DNA of 64,000 nt, from assembly GCF_900231165.1 (NCBI RefSeq), contig NZ_LT960614.1:4666001-4730000 (forward strand), read 5' to 3'. Position numbers and translations under genes: made by a program. Of the stretch, positions 37,802-46,853 are shown piece by piece. The notes under the pieces are model-generated. The model had not been told where the DNA came from, did not search any database, and saw nothing but the letters and a program-made list of their open reading frames with translations. Origin of the DNA: Hartmannibacter diazotrophicus. GTDB taxonomy: Bacteria; Pseudomonadota; Alphaproteobacteria; Rhizobiales; Pleomorphomonadaceae. The number at the start of each line of letters is the position of its first letter. Position 1 is the first letter of the stretch.

Positions 37802-37911
37802 TGTCACCCGTTCGCTTCGCTCACTCGTCACGGCCGTCCCGTCGGCCCGTACGCACAACCCGATCGCCAGCCCCGCAGGACGATGACGCCACATCCGTGA
37901 TGACCTGGTCA

Positions 37912-38793
37912 TCACGGGCAGGATATGGTGTTTCCCACCCCGCAACGCAAAAGACGCAGGGCCGCCGCGGCCTCAAGCTCGATAGCCGGACCTCCGCGCT
38001 CCTGCAGCCAGCCTCTTGCCTCGATCCATCGGCCGGCCAGCATCTGCTGCAGTCCCTCGCGCAAATCCGAATCGTCCCGATCCGCTGCGGCGCCCTGCCG
38101 GTCGATCCACTGTCGCGCAAGGTCCTCAGAAAGGGTTATCGTCAAATCCGTGGCCCAATCATGGCCGAAATTCAAATAAATGCGGCGCCCGCTCATTCCG
38201 ACCGACAGAGGCCGTCCCCGCACGACCACATAGTCGGAAACATGATCGAGCAGCCGATCGTCGGTGGCCCTGACAACACCCCCGTATTGCCAGAGGCCGA
38301 CGCCCCGGTCGCGACCTTTTGCCTCAGCCGCCAGCAACGCCTCGCCGCACCGTCCGTCCGATGCCTCGGCAAGCACTCGCCCCTCGGCAAGAAGGTCGCC
38401 CTGCAGCCAACCCCACCGTCCGTCGCCATCCTCGACGTGCACCTGGGCAGGCAGCCGCCCGTAACGGTCCGTCTTCTCTCCGACATCGGTCAGCCGAAGC
38501 GCGCGCCCTGCCGGCACGGGCCAGCCAGCCCAATGCGGCGGCAGGATCACGCCGGCTGGAACGATCTGCAGCAACTCGCCTTTTCCGGTCACGGCAGCCA
38601 CAGCGAAGCGGTCGTCGCCGCCGACGCTCCGTGCCTCGAGGTCAGTCCCCTCAAGGCAGTCCGGCAAGCGTTCCCCGGCAGGACAAGCCGCCGCGGAAAG
38701 AGCCCACGCTACGCAACCGAGAAAAATGGAGAACCCTACCCTGTCCACCCGCATCCGCTGCCCGCCCCCGGGCAGCGGCCTGTCGGTGTCCAT
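37912..38793 (-). CDS. Secreted thermonuclease-like (SNase-fold) protein
   Basis: From the ATG at 38793, after GAGAGG, the protein has 293 residues. A hydrophobic signal (FSIFLGCVAWALSAAACPA) suggests export. Mid-protein DRYGRLPAQVHVED and the run EALLAAEAKGRDRGVGLWQ match the SNase/TNase fold, where D-R-Y-G-R is a hallmark. The first catalytic Arg and the Ca-binding Asp residues of true nucleases are not clearly present, so activity is uncertain. The remaining C-terminal ~100 residues are of unknown fold. ATG at 38754 is an alternative start. Confidence 0.6.
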   Translation of the reverse strand: MDTDRPLPGGGQRMRVDRVGFSIFLGCVAWALSAAACPAGERLPDCLEGTDLEARSVGGDDRFAVAAVTGKGELLQIVPAGVILPPHWAGWPVPAGRALRLTDVGEKTDRYGRLPAQVHVEDGDGRWGWLQGDLLAEGRVLAEASDGRCGEALLAAEAKGRDRGVGLWQYGGVVRATDDRLLDHVSDYVVVRGRPLSVGMSGRRIYLNFGHDWATDLTITLSEDLARQWIDRQGAAADRDDSDLREGLQQMLAGRWIEARGWLQERGGPAIELEAAAALRLLRCGVGNTISCP

Positions 38794-38996
38794 GGTCCTC
38801 TCGCGCGGCGATCGGCCCCCGCCCCTTCGCTGCACCCAGCATCGAACCAAACCTTCGATTACTTTCTACCACAAGCTATTGTGGCAGTGCAGCAACAGTT
38901 CATCGAACTCTTCAAGCCATGCGCCGCACGCAAGACTTGGACAACCGCATCAAGGGCTGTCCTGCAGCCAAAGTTTTTGCTAAAGGGTGCATCGGC

Positions 38997-39073
38997 GGTC
39001 CCGTAGCTCAGTAGGATAGAGCACAGGATTCCTAATCCTGGGGTCACAGGTTCGAATCCTGTCGGGATCACCA
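38997..39073 (+). tRNA. tRNA-Arg (anticodon CCT)
   Basis: A complete cloverleaf is present. The acceptor stem is GGTCCCG/CGGGATC with one G-U pair. The D arm is GCTCAGTAGGATAGAGC, and the anticodon stem CAGGA/TCCTG encloses TTCCTAA (anticodon CCT). The T arm ACAGG-TTCGAAT-CCTGT is standard. Discriminator A and an encoded CCA end it at 39073. It decodes the rare AGG codon. tRNA-Arg(CCT) is a common integration target, but no integrase is adjacent. Confidence 0.95.
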
Positions 39074-39311
39074 TTTTCCGCCAAAGATTTAGATGAAATT
39101 ACGCGAGAACGCGCGGTGAGCAAATCAGGCGTGCGACGTGTTTGCGACGGAACGCTATTTCGTCGCACGGCCGGACGTTCACCCGACGTTCCTGCACAGC
39201 TCGTCGACGGCGCCGGACGCAAGCTGGCCCGGATCGTTCTGCGTTAACCACGTCCCGCAACCGGATGTTTGAGTTCCCTGTCTAATCTGCGTTGGATCAG
39301 GGAGGACTCGA

Positions 39312-40820
39312 ATGGGCGACGTCACCAGCAAATCCAATCCGGGAAGGCTGAAGCGGGACATCTATGTCGCGGCCAGCCTGACGGTCATCGCCTTCGTCAT
39401 CACGCTGTTCTTCATTGTCGACCGCGCCAGTGTTGTCGCCAATGGCCTCGCGCTACAGGACGATTTCGAACTCCTGAATACCGAACTCGCCAATCAGCGT
39501 CGCAGCGCCGAAGTAACGATGAACGAGGCGACGACGTCGCTGGACGGACTTGCCACGATGCGGCGCCGCGATCCCGACATGGACTTCATGATCCAGGAGA
39601 TGAAGACCTGGATCACCGAAGACTACGGCATACGGCAGGTTCTGGTCGTTGACGGCGCGGGGGTCTTCCGATTTGCCATGCAGGACGGCAACGAGACAGC
39701 CGAGCCATCGTCGCTTCCGCTGTCGCAATTTGCGGTCGGGTCCGCCGAACGCGCCCGCGCTTGGTTCGAGGAAGTGAAGCCGCAACTTCCGAAAGGCTGG
39801 GAACTCAAAAACGCCCGCCAAAACGACCGGGCCCGTTACGTGCTCAGCGATTTTGCGACCGTCGACGGCCAGTTCGGCATGATTCTGGCGCAGGTCGTCG
39901 TGCCCTTTGCGGATGACGGCATCTTCATGGAGGGTGACGGGCAGGTCAATGTCGCCTTCCGGCCGCTCGACTATGGCGGTCTGGACGCGGCCGCGCAGCG
40001 CCTGAGCCTCAGAGGCTTCCGGGTCGCCTCGGTCGGGGATTCGCCGGACATCGCAGCCCGCCTTGAAGTTGCGTCTCATGACGGCACGCCGGCCTTTGCA
40101 CTGTTGTGGGACAAGCCGGATCCGCGCACGCCGATCCTGCTCGCGGTGCTGCCGCTCGGCGTGGCGCTGGTCTGCGCGATCGTCGCGCTGCTCGCCATCA
40201 TGCTGCGGCGCTATCGGCTCGCCCTGCACGAACTCGCCGCCAGCGAGGAACTGAACCGCCGCCTGGCAAATCACGATGCCCTGACCGGGCTCGCCAACCG
40301 GGCCCAGTTCGACAGGCGTCTGGACTCGCTGATCAAGAGCAATCCGCGCGACGGCTTTGCGGTCATGTGCATCGACCTCGACAAGTTCAAGGCGGTCAAC
40401 GACACCTATGGCCACAATGCGGGCGATGCCGTGCTGGTGGCAGCGGCTAGCCGTTTCGCCGAGAGGATCGGCGAGAAGGGACTGGTTGCGCGGACCGGTG
40501 GCGACGAGTTCGTCGCCCTTGTCACCTCCGGCGTCGATCCGCGCGATCTGAAGATGCTGGGCGAATGCCTGATCGCCGACGCCTGCCTTCCAGTGCCCTT
40601 CGAGAGCAACGACCTGCAGATCGGAGCCTCGATCGGCGTCTCGATCTTCCCGGGGAACGGACGGACGGCAAAGGACATCATCAATTCGGCCGACCAGGTG
40701 CTCTATGATTCCAAGCGGGCGGGGCGCGGCCGCTGCACGCTTGCCGAACAGTCCGTCCGCGACGCGGACCGGACATCGATCCACGCGCGGCCATCGGCGA
40801 CAATTGCCATGCCAGCATGA
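39312..40820 (+). CDS. Membrane-bound diguanylate cyclase (CHASE4-like sensor plus GGDEF)
   Basis: The 502-residue protein has a first transmembrane helix (IYVAASLTVIAFVITLFFIV), a ~230-residue periplasmic sensor part resembling CHASE4, a second helix (PILLAVLPLGVALVCAIVALLAIML, read in parts), and a GGDEF domain with intact RTGGDEFVALV and DLDKFKAVNDTYGH. It should make cyclic-di-GMP in response to an extracytoplasmic signal. GGGAGGA lies before the ATG. It lies 238 bases after tRNA-Arg. With the GGDEF-EAL gene at 13.5-15.8 kb this is the second cyclic-di-GMP gene in the window. Confidence 0.9.
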   Translation: MGDVTSKSNPGRLKRDIYVAASLTVIAFVITLFFIVDRASVVANGLALQDDFELLNTELANQRRSAEVTMNEATTSLDGLATMRRRDPDMDFMIQEMKTWITEDYGIRQVLVVDGAGVFRFAMQDGNETAEPSSLPLSQFAVGSAERARAWFEEVKPQLPKGWELKNARQNDRARYVLSDFATVDGQFGMILAQVVVPFADDGIFMEGDGQVNVAFRPLDYGGLDAAAQRLSLRGFRVASVGDSPDIAARLEVASHDGTPAFALLWDKPDPRTPILLAVLPLGVALVCAIVALLAIMLRRYRLALHELAASEELNRRLANHDALTGLANRAQFDRRLDSLIKSNPRDGFAVMCIDLDKFKAVNDTYGHNAGDAVLVAAASRFAERIGEKGLVARTGGDEFVALVTSGVDPRDLKMLGECLIADACLPVPFESNDLQIGASIGVSIFPGNGRTAKDIINSADQVLYDSKRAGRGRCTLAEQSVRDADRTSIHARPSATIAMPA

Positions 40821-40961
40821 CAAACCGCCAGGCAGCGCGAGATCGCGACATTGCCCCGGCGATCCCGTAAAAGGCCAACAGGAAGGACAAACCCGCCTGC
40901 TTCCGCCAAACTGCTCTGCAAGGACGGGTCGGATCGAACAGGGCATCGGACGGCACGCCGG

Positions 40962-41381
40962 TCAGCCCCGCCCGCTGTCCTTGTCGAACTGGCGGCGGGC
41001 CTTCTTGGTCGGCCGCCCCTCGCCGCTGACAGCAACGGGAACGGCTGCCGCCTGCAGGGCCGCCATGTCGCCCGCCGGTGATTCGCCAGTCTCTTCGCCG
41101 ACTGACCGGACAGGCGCGGGACTGAGGTCCTCGTAGAGAAGCGCTGCCTCGCTCGCTGGCCCCCGGCGCTCCCCGAGGTCCACGACCTTCAGCACACGGA
41201 CGCGATTGCCGATCGGAAACGTCAGCACGTCGCCCACCTTCACCGGATGGGACGCGCTGTCGATCTTGTCGCGATTGACCCGGACCTGGCCGGAAGACGC
41301 CAGCTTGGCGGCCAGCGTGCGGGTCTTGACGGCCCGCACGAACCAGAGCCACTTGTCGATGCGGATGCGACCGTCCTTCAA
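40962..41381 (-). CDS. S4-domain RNA-binding protein (Hsp15-like)
   Basis: The 139-residue protein is an S4 RNA-binding fold: IRIDKWLWFVRAVKTRTLAAKL, then SGQVRVNRDKIDSASHPVKVGDVL. Hsp15-like proteins bind stalled large-ribosomal-subunit complexes and recycle them. The start appears to be TTG at 41381, as no ATG or GTG fits in this frame, with GAGGA about ten bases upstream. The C-terminal half is Glu/Arg-rich and probably unstructured. It follows the helicase gene by 25 bases, so they are probably co-transcribed. Confidence 0.82.
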   Translation of the reverse strand: MKDGRIRIDKWLWFVRAVKTRTLAAKLASSGQVRVNRDKIDSASHPVKVGDVLTFPIGNRVRVLKVVDLGERRGPASEAALLYEDLSPAPVRSVGEETGESPAGDMAALQAAAVPVAVSGEGRPTKKARRQFDKDSGRG

Positions 41382-41406
41382 GACAAAGCCGTCCTCGCCT
41401 CGTGCG

Positions 41407-44400
41407 TCATTTCTTGCGCGAGCGCCCTTCCATGTCGGCTTTCAGGGCCGCCAGCGCGGCGAAGGGCGAATCCGGATCGACCGGACGCTCGCGCCGTACC
41501 GGGCGGTCGGCATGGCGCGGATGATCTCCGCCACGGCTTTCGCCGCCCTTGCCCTCGCCACCCTTGTCATGACGCGGCTTGCCCTGCCCGCCGCCCTTGC
41601 CGTGATGCTCGTTCCGGCGCTGGCCGTCCTTGCGGCCGTGGCCCTTCTGCTGGTCGTTGTGGCGTCCCTCGCGGCGCCCCTCCGGCCTGCGGGACCGGTC
41701 GAAGCGTGACGGACGCCAGACCTCGATCGCGCGCTCCACCTCGACCATTTCGACGGCAGGCTCACCGGCGGTAGCGTCCGCTGCGCCGGTCGCTTCCTCA
41801 CCCGCGGCTTCAACCGGAGCAGCCACCGAAGCCTCTTCGCTCGTCGTTTCCACGACCGCAACGGCAACGTCGCCCGGCTCGGCCACGGCCACAGGCGCGT
41901 CTTCGGCCACCGGCGCCATCTCCACGCTCTCCGCACCGACCGCTTCAGCGACAGGCGCCGGCTCGGCGTCGGCAGCAACGACGGCCTCGGTCGCGGTCTC
42001 CACGCTTGCCGCCTCGCCGTCGGCGGCCACTTCGGTCTCGGAAGCAGCCTCGTCCTCCGTCTTCGGCTCCATCGCCTTCACGGTCACCTGCTCCGACTTG
42101 TAGCCGAGCCCGCGCAGGATCGAGGCGAAATCCTCGCCCGCGCAGCCGAGCAGCGACGTCATCGCCACGGTCACGGTGAAGCCGCCGCCCTGGGCGATGC
42201 CTCCGTCCGGCGGCGTCGCGCCGTCGGTCGGCTTCCAGGCCACCAGCGGGCGGATGATGTCGGCAAGCCGCTCCAGGATATCGAGGCGCACGGCGCGATT
42301 GCCCGCGACCCGGAAGCCGACGAGCCGGTAGAGCACCTTGTCGAAGCTCGGATCGACCGCGATCGACGTGCGGCCCGAGGCCGAAAGCGCCGGCAGTTCG
42401 GCAAGGCCCGGCATGTCCATGCTGCCGTTCTTGAGCGCCCAGAGCTGGGCGACGAGGCTTGCGGGCGCCGGCTTCAGCAACGCCGGCAGATAGATGTGGT
42501 AGGCGCCGAAGCGCACGCCGTATTTGCGCATCGCGCCGCGCGCGGTCTGGTCCAGCGCCTTGATGTCGTCGGCAACCTCCTGCCGCTCCAGCGTGCCGAG
42601 CGCCTCGACCATGCGGAAGGCGACACCGCGGGCGATCCCGTCGAGATCCGCCGCCTCGGCAAGATCGATGAGCGGCTTCAAGAGCGTACCGATATGGGCC
42701 GAAATCCATGTCGTCAGGCGTCCGCGCACCATGTCGAGCGAGGCGCCCGTGAGATGCTCGTCCGCCAGCAGCGCGACCTGCGGCTTCAGCGGCGTCTCGC
42801 CGGCGACGAGCTTGGCCACCGGCTGGCCGAGCCAGCGCAGCGTCGCGTCGGAGGCGAGGACGATGTCGTCGTTGGGCGCACGCGACAGACGTTCGGCCCG
42901 CTTGTCGAATTCGCTGGCGAGCGCCTTGGCCGCCGCCGCGCGCACCGCCTTGCCGTCCGGACCATCGGCGCTCTGATCGGGCATGAACCGGAATCCATGG
43001 AGTTCGCCGACGTGCTGGCCCTCCACGTGCACGGCGCCGTTCTCGTTGATCTCGGCCTCAAGCATGGCGTTTTCTCTCAAGCGTTTCATCAGGACAGAGG
43101 TCCGGCGGTCGACGAACCTCTGGGTCAGTTTGTCGTGGAGGGCATCGGACAGCCGATCCTCCATGTCGCGGGCCACCCCTTGCCAGTGCACCTGATCGGC
43201 AAGCCATCCCTGCCGATTGGCGACATAGGTCCAGGTCCGCACATGAGCGATACGCGACGAAAGAGTGTCTATATCGCCATCGGTGCGGTCGGCATAGGCC
43301 AATTGTCGCTGCAGCCAGTCCTCCGGAACCGCGCCTTCGCGAGCAAGGAAGCCGTAGAGCGCAACAATCATATCTCCATGCTGCGCCGGGGAAATCTTGC
43401 GAAAGTCTGGAACCTGACAGACGTCCCACAGCAAGGCAACCCTGTCCTTCGAGCGCGCAAGGTCGCAAACCTCCGGATCGCGCAGCGCATAGTCGAGCGC
43501 ATCCTGGTCGGAACAGGGCGGCGCCCGCGTCAGTCCTTCGAGCTTCGGGACGGTGTCGAGCGACCGCTTCAGCGCATCGACCGAGGAAAAGTCGAGCGCC
43601 GCGTTACGCCACTGGAAGGTGCGCAGCGGCTCGAAATCGTGGCTCTCGATCGCCCGCACCAGATCCTCGTCGAGCGGACTGACCTCGCCCGTGACGCCGA
43701 AGCTGCCGTCGTTGAGATGCCGGCCGGCGCGGCCGGCGATCTGGCCGAGTTCCGATGGCGTCAGGCGGCGATACTGGAAGCCGTCGAACTTGCGGTCCTG
43801 GGCAAAGGCGACATGGTCGACATCGAGGTTGAGGCCCATGCCGATGGCGTCGGTGGCGACCAGGAATTCCACGTCGCCGGACTGGAAGAGCTCGACCTGG
43901 GCGTTGCGGGTGCGCGGGCTGAGCGCACCCATGACCACCGCCGCGCCGCCGCGCTGGCGGCGGATCAGCTCCGCGATCGCGTAGACCTCGTCGGCCGAGA
44001 AGGCAACGATGGCCGACCGGCGCGGCATGCGGGTGATCTTGCGCGCGCCGGTATAGGTCAGCTGCGACATGCGCGGCCGGCCGATGATGTTGACCCCCGG
44101 CAGGAGCTTTTCGATCAGCGGCCGGGCGGTCGCCGAGCCGAGCAGCATGGTCTCGCTGCGCCCGCGCATGTGGAGGATACGGTCGGTGAAGACGTGGCCG
44201 CGGTCGAAGTCGCCGGCAAGCTGCACCTCGTCGATGGCGATGAACGACAGGTCGAGGTCGCGCGGCATCGCCTCGACGGTGGAGATCCAGTAGCGCGCGC
44301 CGGGCGGTACGATCTTCTCCTCGCCCGTGACGAGAGCGACATGGCCAACGCCCGCACGCGCCGCCACGCGGCCATAGACCTCGCGCGCCAGCAATCGCAG

Positions 44401-44544
44401 CGGCAGGCCGATGGCGCCGCTGTCGTGCCCGAGCAGGCGCTCGATGGCGAGATGGGTCTTGCCGGTGTTGGTCGGTCCCAGCACCGCAGTGACATTCCGC
44501 GCGCGGCTTGCTGCCTGGAGCGGCGCTTTCGGGGCGAAGGTCAT
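41407..44544 (-). CDS. Suv3-like RNA helicase with long disordered C-terminus
   Basis: The 1045-residue protein has a superfamily 2 helicase core: Walker A GPTNTGKTH, the DExH-type box FIAIDEVQLAGDF, and late motif QIAGRAGRHLNDGSFG. This layout and the C-terminal SUV3-type region match alphaproteobacterial relatives of the mitochondrial RNA helicase Suv3. About residues 820-943 are acidic and Ala/Glu/Val-rich. The last ~100 residues are rich in Arg, Gly, His and Lys, a probable RNA-binding tail ending in ALKADMEGRSRKK. The start is set at the ATG at 44544. A role in RNA unwinding and decay is inferred from the family. Confidence 0.85.
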   Translation of the reverse strand: MTFAPKAPLQAASRARNVTAVLGPTNTGKTHLAIERLLGHDSGAIGLPLRLLAREVYGRVAARAGVGHVALVTGEEKIVPPGARYWISTVEAMPRDLDLSFIAIDEVQLAGDFDRGHVFTDRILHMRGRSETMLLGSATARPLIEKLLPGVNIIGRPRMSQLTYTGARKITRMPRRSAIVAFSADEVYAIAELIRRQRGGAAVVMGALSPRTRNAQVELFQSGDVEFLVATDAIGMGLNLDVDHVAFAQDRKFDGFQYRRLTPSELGQIAGRAGRHLNDGSFGVTGEVSPLDEDLVRAIESHDFEPLRTFQWRNAALDFSSVDALKRSLDTVPKLEGLTRAPPCSDQDALDYALRDPEVCDLARSKDRVALLWDVCQVPDFRKISPAQHGDMIVALYGFLAREGAVPEDWLQRQLAYADRTDGDIDTLSSRIAHVRTWTYVANRQGWLADQVHWQGVARDMEDRLSDALHDKLTQRFVDRRTSVLMKRLRENAMLEAEINENGAVHVEGQHVGELHGFRFMPDQSADGPDGKAVRAAAAKALASEFDKRAERLSRAPNDDIVLASDATLRWLGQPVAKLVAGETPLKPQVALLADEHLTGASLDMVRGRLTTWISAHIGTLLKPLIDLAEAADLDGIARGVAFRMVEALGTLERQEVADDIKALDQTARGAMRKYGVRFGAYHIYLPALLKPAPASLVAQLWALKNGSMDMPGLAELPALSASGRTSIAVDPSFDKVLYRLVGFRVAGNRAVRLDILERLADIIRPLVAWKPTDGATPPDGGIAQGGGFTVTVAMTSLLGCAGEDFASILRGLGYKSEQVTVKAMEPKTEDEAASETEVAADGEAASVETATEAVVAADAEPAPVAEAVGAESVEMAPVAEDAPVAVAEPGDVAVAVVETTSEEASVAAPVEAAGEEATGAADATAGEPAVEMVEVERAIEVWRPSRFDRSRRPEGRREGRHNDQQKGHGRKDGQRRNEHHGKGGGQGKPRHDKGGEGKGGESRGGDHPRHADRPVRRERPVDPDSPFAALAALKADMEGRSRKK

Positions 44545-44599
44545 CGGGGAAACGTGGTCCCGGATCTTGGTCAAAACGGTCCGCTGCCCGAGGGCGAGC

Positions 44600-45086
44600 G
44601 AGTCGTCTCTAGCATAGCCGGACGGCGGGTGCGCGACTTTTTCGAGGCAGGGCGATCCTGACGCATTGCGCCGCGCCGCGCCGGGCTCCGGCCGACGGCG
44701 ATTCGTGGACAAAAGCGCGGCAACCGAGTCGAATTCGAACAGCGCATGAACAAATAAAGTCCGAATCGGCGACTCGCAAGAATTCCTCTTTTGTTCACAC
44801 CCATATCATGTGCCTCGAAGAGTCTTTCGCACCGCATATTGAATCGTATGACTCAAGGCGAGAGTCACGAGACTCTGGACGATGAATCGATGTCAAGAAA
44901 AATTCTTCGATAGAGTCTTCGTAAATAAATGACTACTCGAAGGCGCCGCACAAAGACTCTGCGCGTTAACTATTATTACTGAAGGGTCGAGAACAAGAAC
45001 AAGACGGCGACGAATCGCTGATTCAATCATGTTCCTGCTTCAGTCCCTACGACATCTAGTTGTCGGCCCATCCATGACGCCGAATC
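44600..45086. promoter_or_regulatory. Dense cluster of 16 GANTC (CcrM-type methylation) sites
   Basis: GANTC occurs at 44600, 44700, 44726, 44763, 44771, 44820, 44841, 44850, 44862, 44871, 44884, 44913, 44955, 45012, 45020 and 45082. At random about one is expected per 256 bases, so about two would be expected here. The central run 44841-44884 has steps of 9, 12, 9 and 13 bases, close to one DNA turn. In alphaproteobacteria GANTC is methylated by CcrM in a cell-cycle-dependent way. What the cluster does is unknown. Confidence 0.75.
44861..44876. repeat. Inverted repeat inside the GANTC cluster
   Basis: AGAGTC (44861-44866) and GACTCT (44871-44876) form a perfect 6-bp inverted repeat around ACGA. 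Each arm contains one GANTC site, so a bound dimer or a small hairpin would link two methylation sites. Confidence 0.6.
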
Positions 45087-45349
45087 TGGATCATCGTCGC
45101 GGCCAATAGGCCTTAAGAAGCTGAGAGAACCGTTAAGGCCGCGTGCCGAGTTGGGACAGCAGGGAGGTTGGTCGCGGATCTCCCGCACGAGGCCATGCTG
45201 CATACGCCGCAGCACATCGCCTCCGGAGATGCCGGAAATTTGGACTTGCCTCCCATGCCGACAAGCCGGCACGTTCCATCGCGAGGAGGAATACAACCCA
45301 CCTCATCCATCACATTTCTTGATGTTATTCTAAACTGGGGGCACTTTGC

Positions 45350-45826
45350 ATGAGAAACAGACGTAACCTGGCGTCCTTGGTGATGGGCGTGCTGCTGGCG
45401 CTTGCCGTGACCGTCTTGCCTGCCTTTGCGGCCGGGGAAACCAAGGCGCTGCTCGATCTCGTCAAGGGATCGAAGAGCAACGATTTCGCCGTCGTCGATG
45501 CGGTTGCCGAAAAGGCCCGCAAGATTGGCTGGTCGATTCCGATCACGGGCAAGGAGTTCAAGCTGATCGGGCCGTGGAATTTCACCACATCCAAGGGGGA
45601 AAAGGGCGAAATCGTCTTCGGCAAGGGCGGCAAACTGACCTACGGCAAGAGCCTGAAACTGCCCTTCGTCAGCTGGCACGCTTACACCAACGGCAAGAAG
45701 CCCGGCCTGCTGATGCTGAAACACGGCAAGTCCGAAGTCTTCTTCCAGTATTTTCAGCGCCCCGGGGTTGCCGTCATTTCCAATATCGGAAATCGCAAGC
45801 AGTGGGTTGTCATGACCGTGAAGTGA
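45350..45826 (+). CDS. Secreted protein of unknown function
   Basis: This 158-residue protein has a signal peptide (LVMGVLLALAVTVLPAFAA) and so should be exported. The mature part is Lys-rich and basic, with no recognised domain; GPWNFTTSKGEKGEIVFGK and FQYFQRPGVAVIS are its most distinctive stretches. GGGGG lies eight bases before the ATG. It is preceded by the GANTC cluster and followed by a convergent DUF3108 gene, with the DUF3108 terminator between them. No function can be stated. Confidence 0.75.
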   Translation: MRNRRNLASLVMGVLLALAVTVLPAFAAGETKALLDLVKGSKSNDFAVVDAVAEKARKIGWSIPITGKEFKLIGPWNFTTSKGEKGEIVFGKGGKLTYGKSLKLPFVSWHAYTNGKKPGLLMLKHGKSEVFFQYFQRPGVAVISNIGNRKQWVVMTVK

Positions 45827-45849
45827 CCGGCGCTGACGGGTTTCGCCGT

Positions 45850-45893
45850 CGCAAAACCGAAAAGCCCGCCGGTGAATTCATCGCCGACGGGCT
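45850..45893 (-). terminator. Intrinsic terminator of the DUF3108 gene
   Basis: Arms AGCCCGcCGG (45863-45872) and CCGaCGGGCT (45884-45893), with one mismatch, enclose an 11-base loop. On the minus strand the stem is followed by a T-rich tract (TTTTCGGTTTT). It lies about 100 bases beyond the DUF3108 stop, on that gene's strand. Confidence 0.6.
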
Positions 45894-45995
45894 GGTGCCT
45901 AAAGCGCGGCCCGATGGCGCTCCGGGCCGCATGGGGCATGCGGACGGACGCCTTGGCCAGCCGGATATTGCCGGCTGGACATCGCCAGGAAGGCC

Positions 45996-46853
45996 TTATT
46001 TCGCCGCCTGCGTCGTGGTGGTGTCGGCGCCTTCAAATCGGGTCGCGACCACCTGCAGCGTCCCTCGCATCGTCTTCACCGAGATCTTGTAGGGCACCAG
46101 CACCGAGGCGTCCGCCGCGGGGATGAGCCACATCTCCAGATCGCGATTGTCCTGCATGAAGAGGGTCGACTTCTTGTTCGCCCGATGGCCGGACACCGGA
46201 ATCCACCGCGCCGAGCAGACGACGGCATCGCCCGTATAGCCGTCGGACTCGACGGCAACCCTGTCCTTGTAGGCAAGCTTGATGTCATAGCGCGTCCAGC
46301 CGTCGAAGATCGGCAGGACACGATCGCAGGCATCCGGATCGAAGGCGCCGTCGGCCGAGCGGATCGGCATGACGACGGCGCTGAGCGGATCGACGACGTT
46401 GCGCTTGCTGGCCGCCGTCACCGGCACCCGGTCGTCAGCCTGTGAAAGTTGCGGATAGGCCCTCACCTTGGTCACGTCGCTGCCGCGCAGCTTCATGTCG
46501 ACCTCGGTGATCTTGTCGCCCTTGGAATAGAGGTCATAGCTCGCCGGGATGACGCGGGAGGAGGAAAGCGAGCCGCGTGAACTGGCCTCGCTCTCCTCGG
46601 AGGAAATGATGCGCGCCAGACCCGAGGTCGAAATCTGCACCTTGGCCGCATAGGCCCCGCCCTTGAGGCGAATGCCGAGCGTACCCTTCGCGATCAGAAA
46701 CCCCGCGAAGGTCACGTTGTAGAGGGCCTTGATGTCCGAGGCCGCCGCGAAAGCCGGCTGCATGGCGCTGGCGGCAATCAGCATTCCGCCGACGATCGGT
46801 GCACACCACCGCTGCCGGGATGTCGTCCTTGAAGAGAACACGAAAGAAGTCAC
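45996..46853 (-). CDS. DUF3108-domain exported protein
   Basis: The protein has 285 residues from the GTG at 46853, which is preceded by GGAGG nine bases upstream, an unusually clear site that fixes this non-ATG start. A signal peptide (MLIAASAMQPAFAA) follows. The mature part matches the DUF3108 family: SDIKALYNVTFAGFLIAKGTL at the start and WLIPAADASVLVPYKISVKT near the end. DUF3108 proteins are exported and share a lipocalin-like/outer-membrane-linked beta fold; their role is unsettled. The frame is open further upstream to 47135 but without a signal. Confidence 0.85.
   Translation of the reverse strand: MTSFVFSSRTTSRQRWCAPIVGGMLIAASAMQPAFAAASDIKALYNVTFAGFLIAKGTLGIRLKGGAYAAKVQISTSGLARIISSEESEASSRGSLSSSRVIPASYDLYSKGDKITEVDMKLRGSDVTKVRAYPQLSQADDRVPVTAASKRNVVDPLSAVVMPIRSADGAFDPDACDRVLPIFDGWTRYDIKLAYKDRVAVESDGYTGDAVVCSARWIPVSGHRANKKSTLFMQDNRDLEMWLIPAADASVLVPYKISVKTMRGTLQVVATRFEGADTTTTQAAK

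Larger units (their letters stand above)
44545..45349. other. 805-bp non-coding region between helicase and secreted-protein genes
   Basis: No supported gene. The composition from about 44740 to 45060 is much more AT-rich than the neighbours. It holds the GANTC cluster described separately, one hairpin at 44861-44876, and presumably divergent promoters for the helicase (left) and the secreted protein (right), neither of which shows a clear -35/-10 pair. Confidence 0.6.

Noticed and set aside
38859-39222. Short frames reading GFEPVTPGL / PDRIRTCDP over tRNA-Arg
   Set aside because: Same artefact over tRNA-Arg and its flank.
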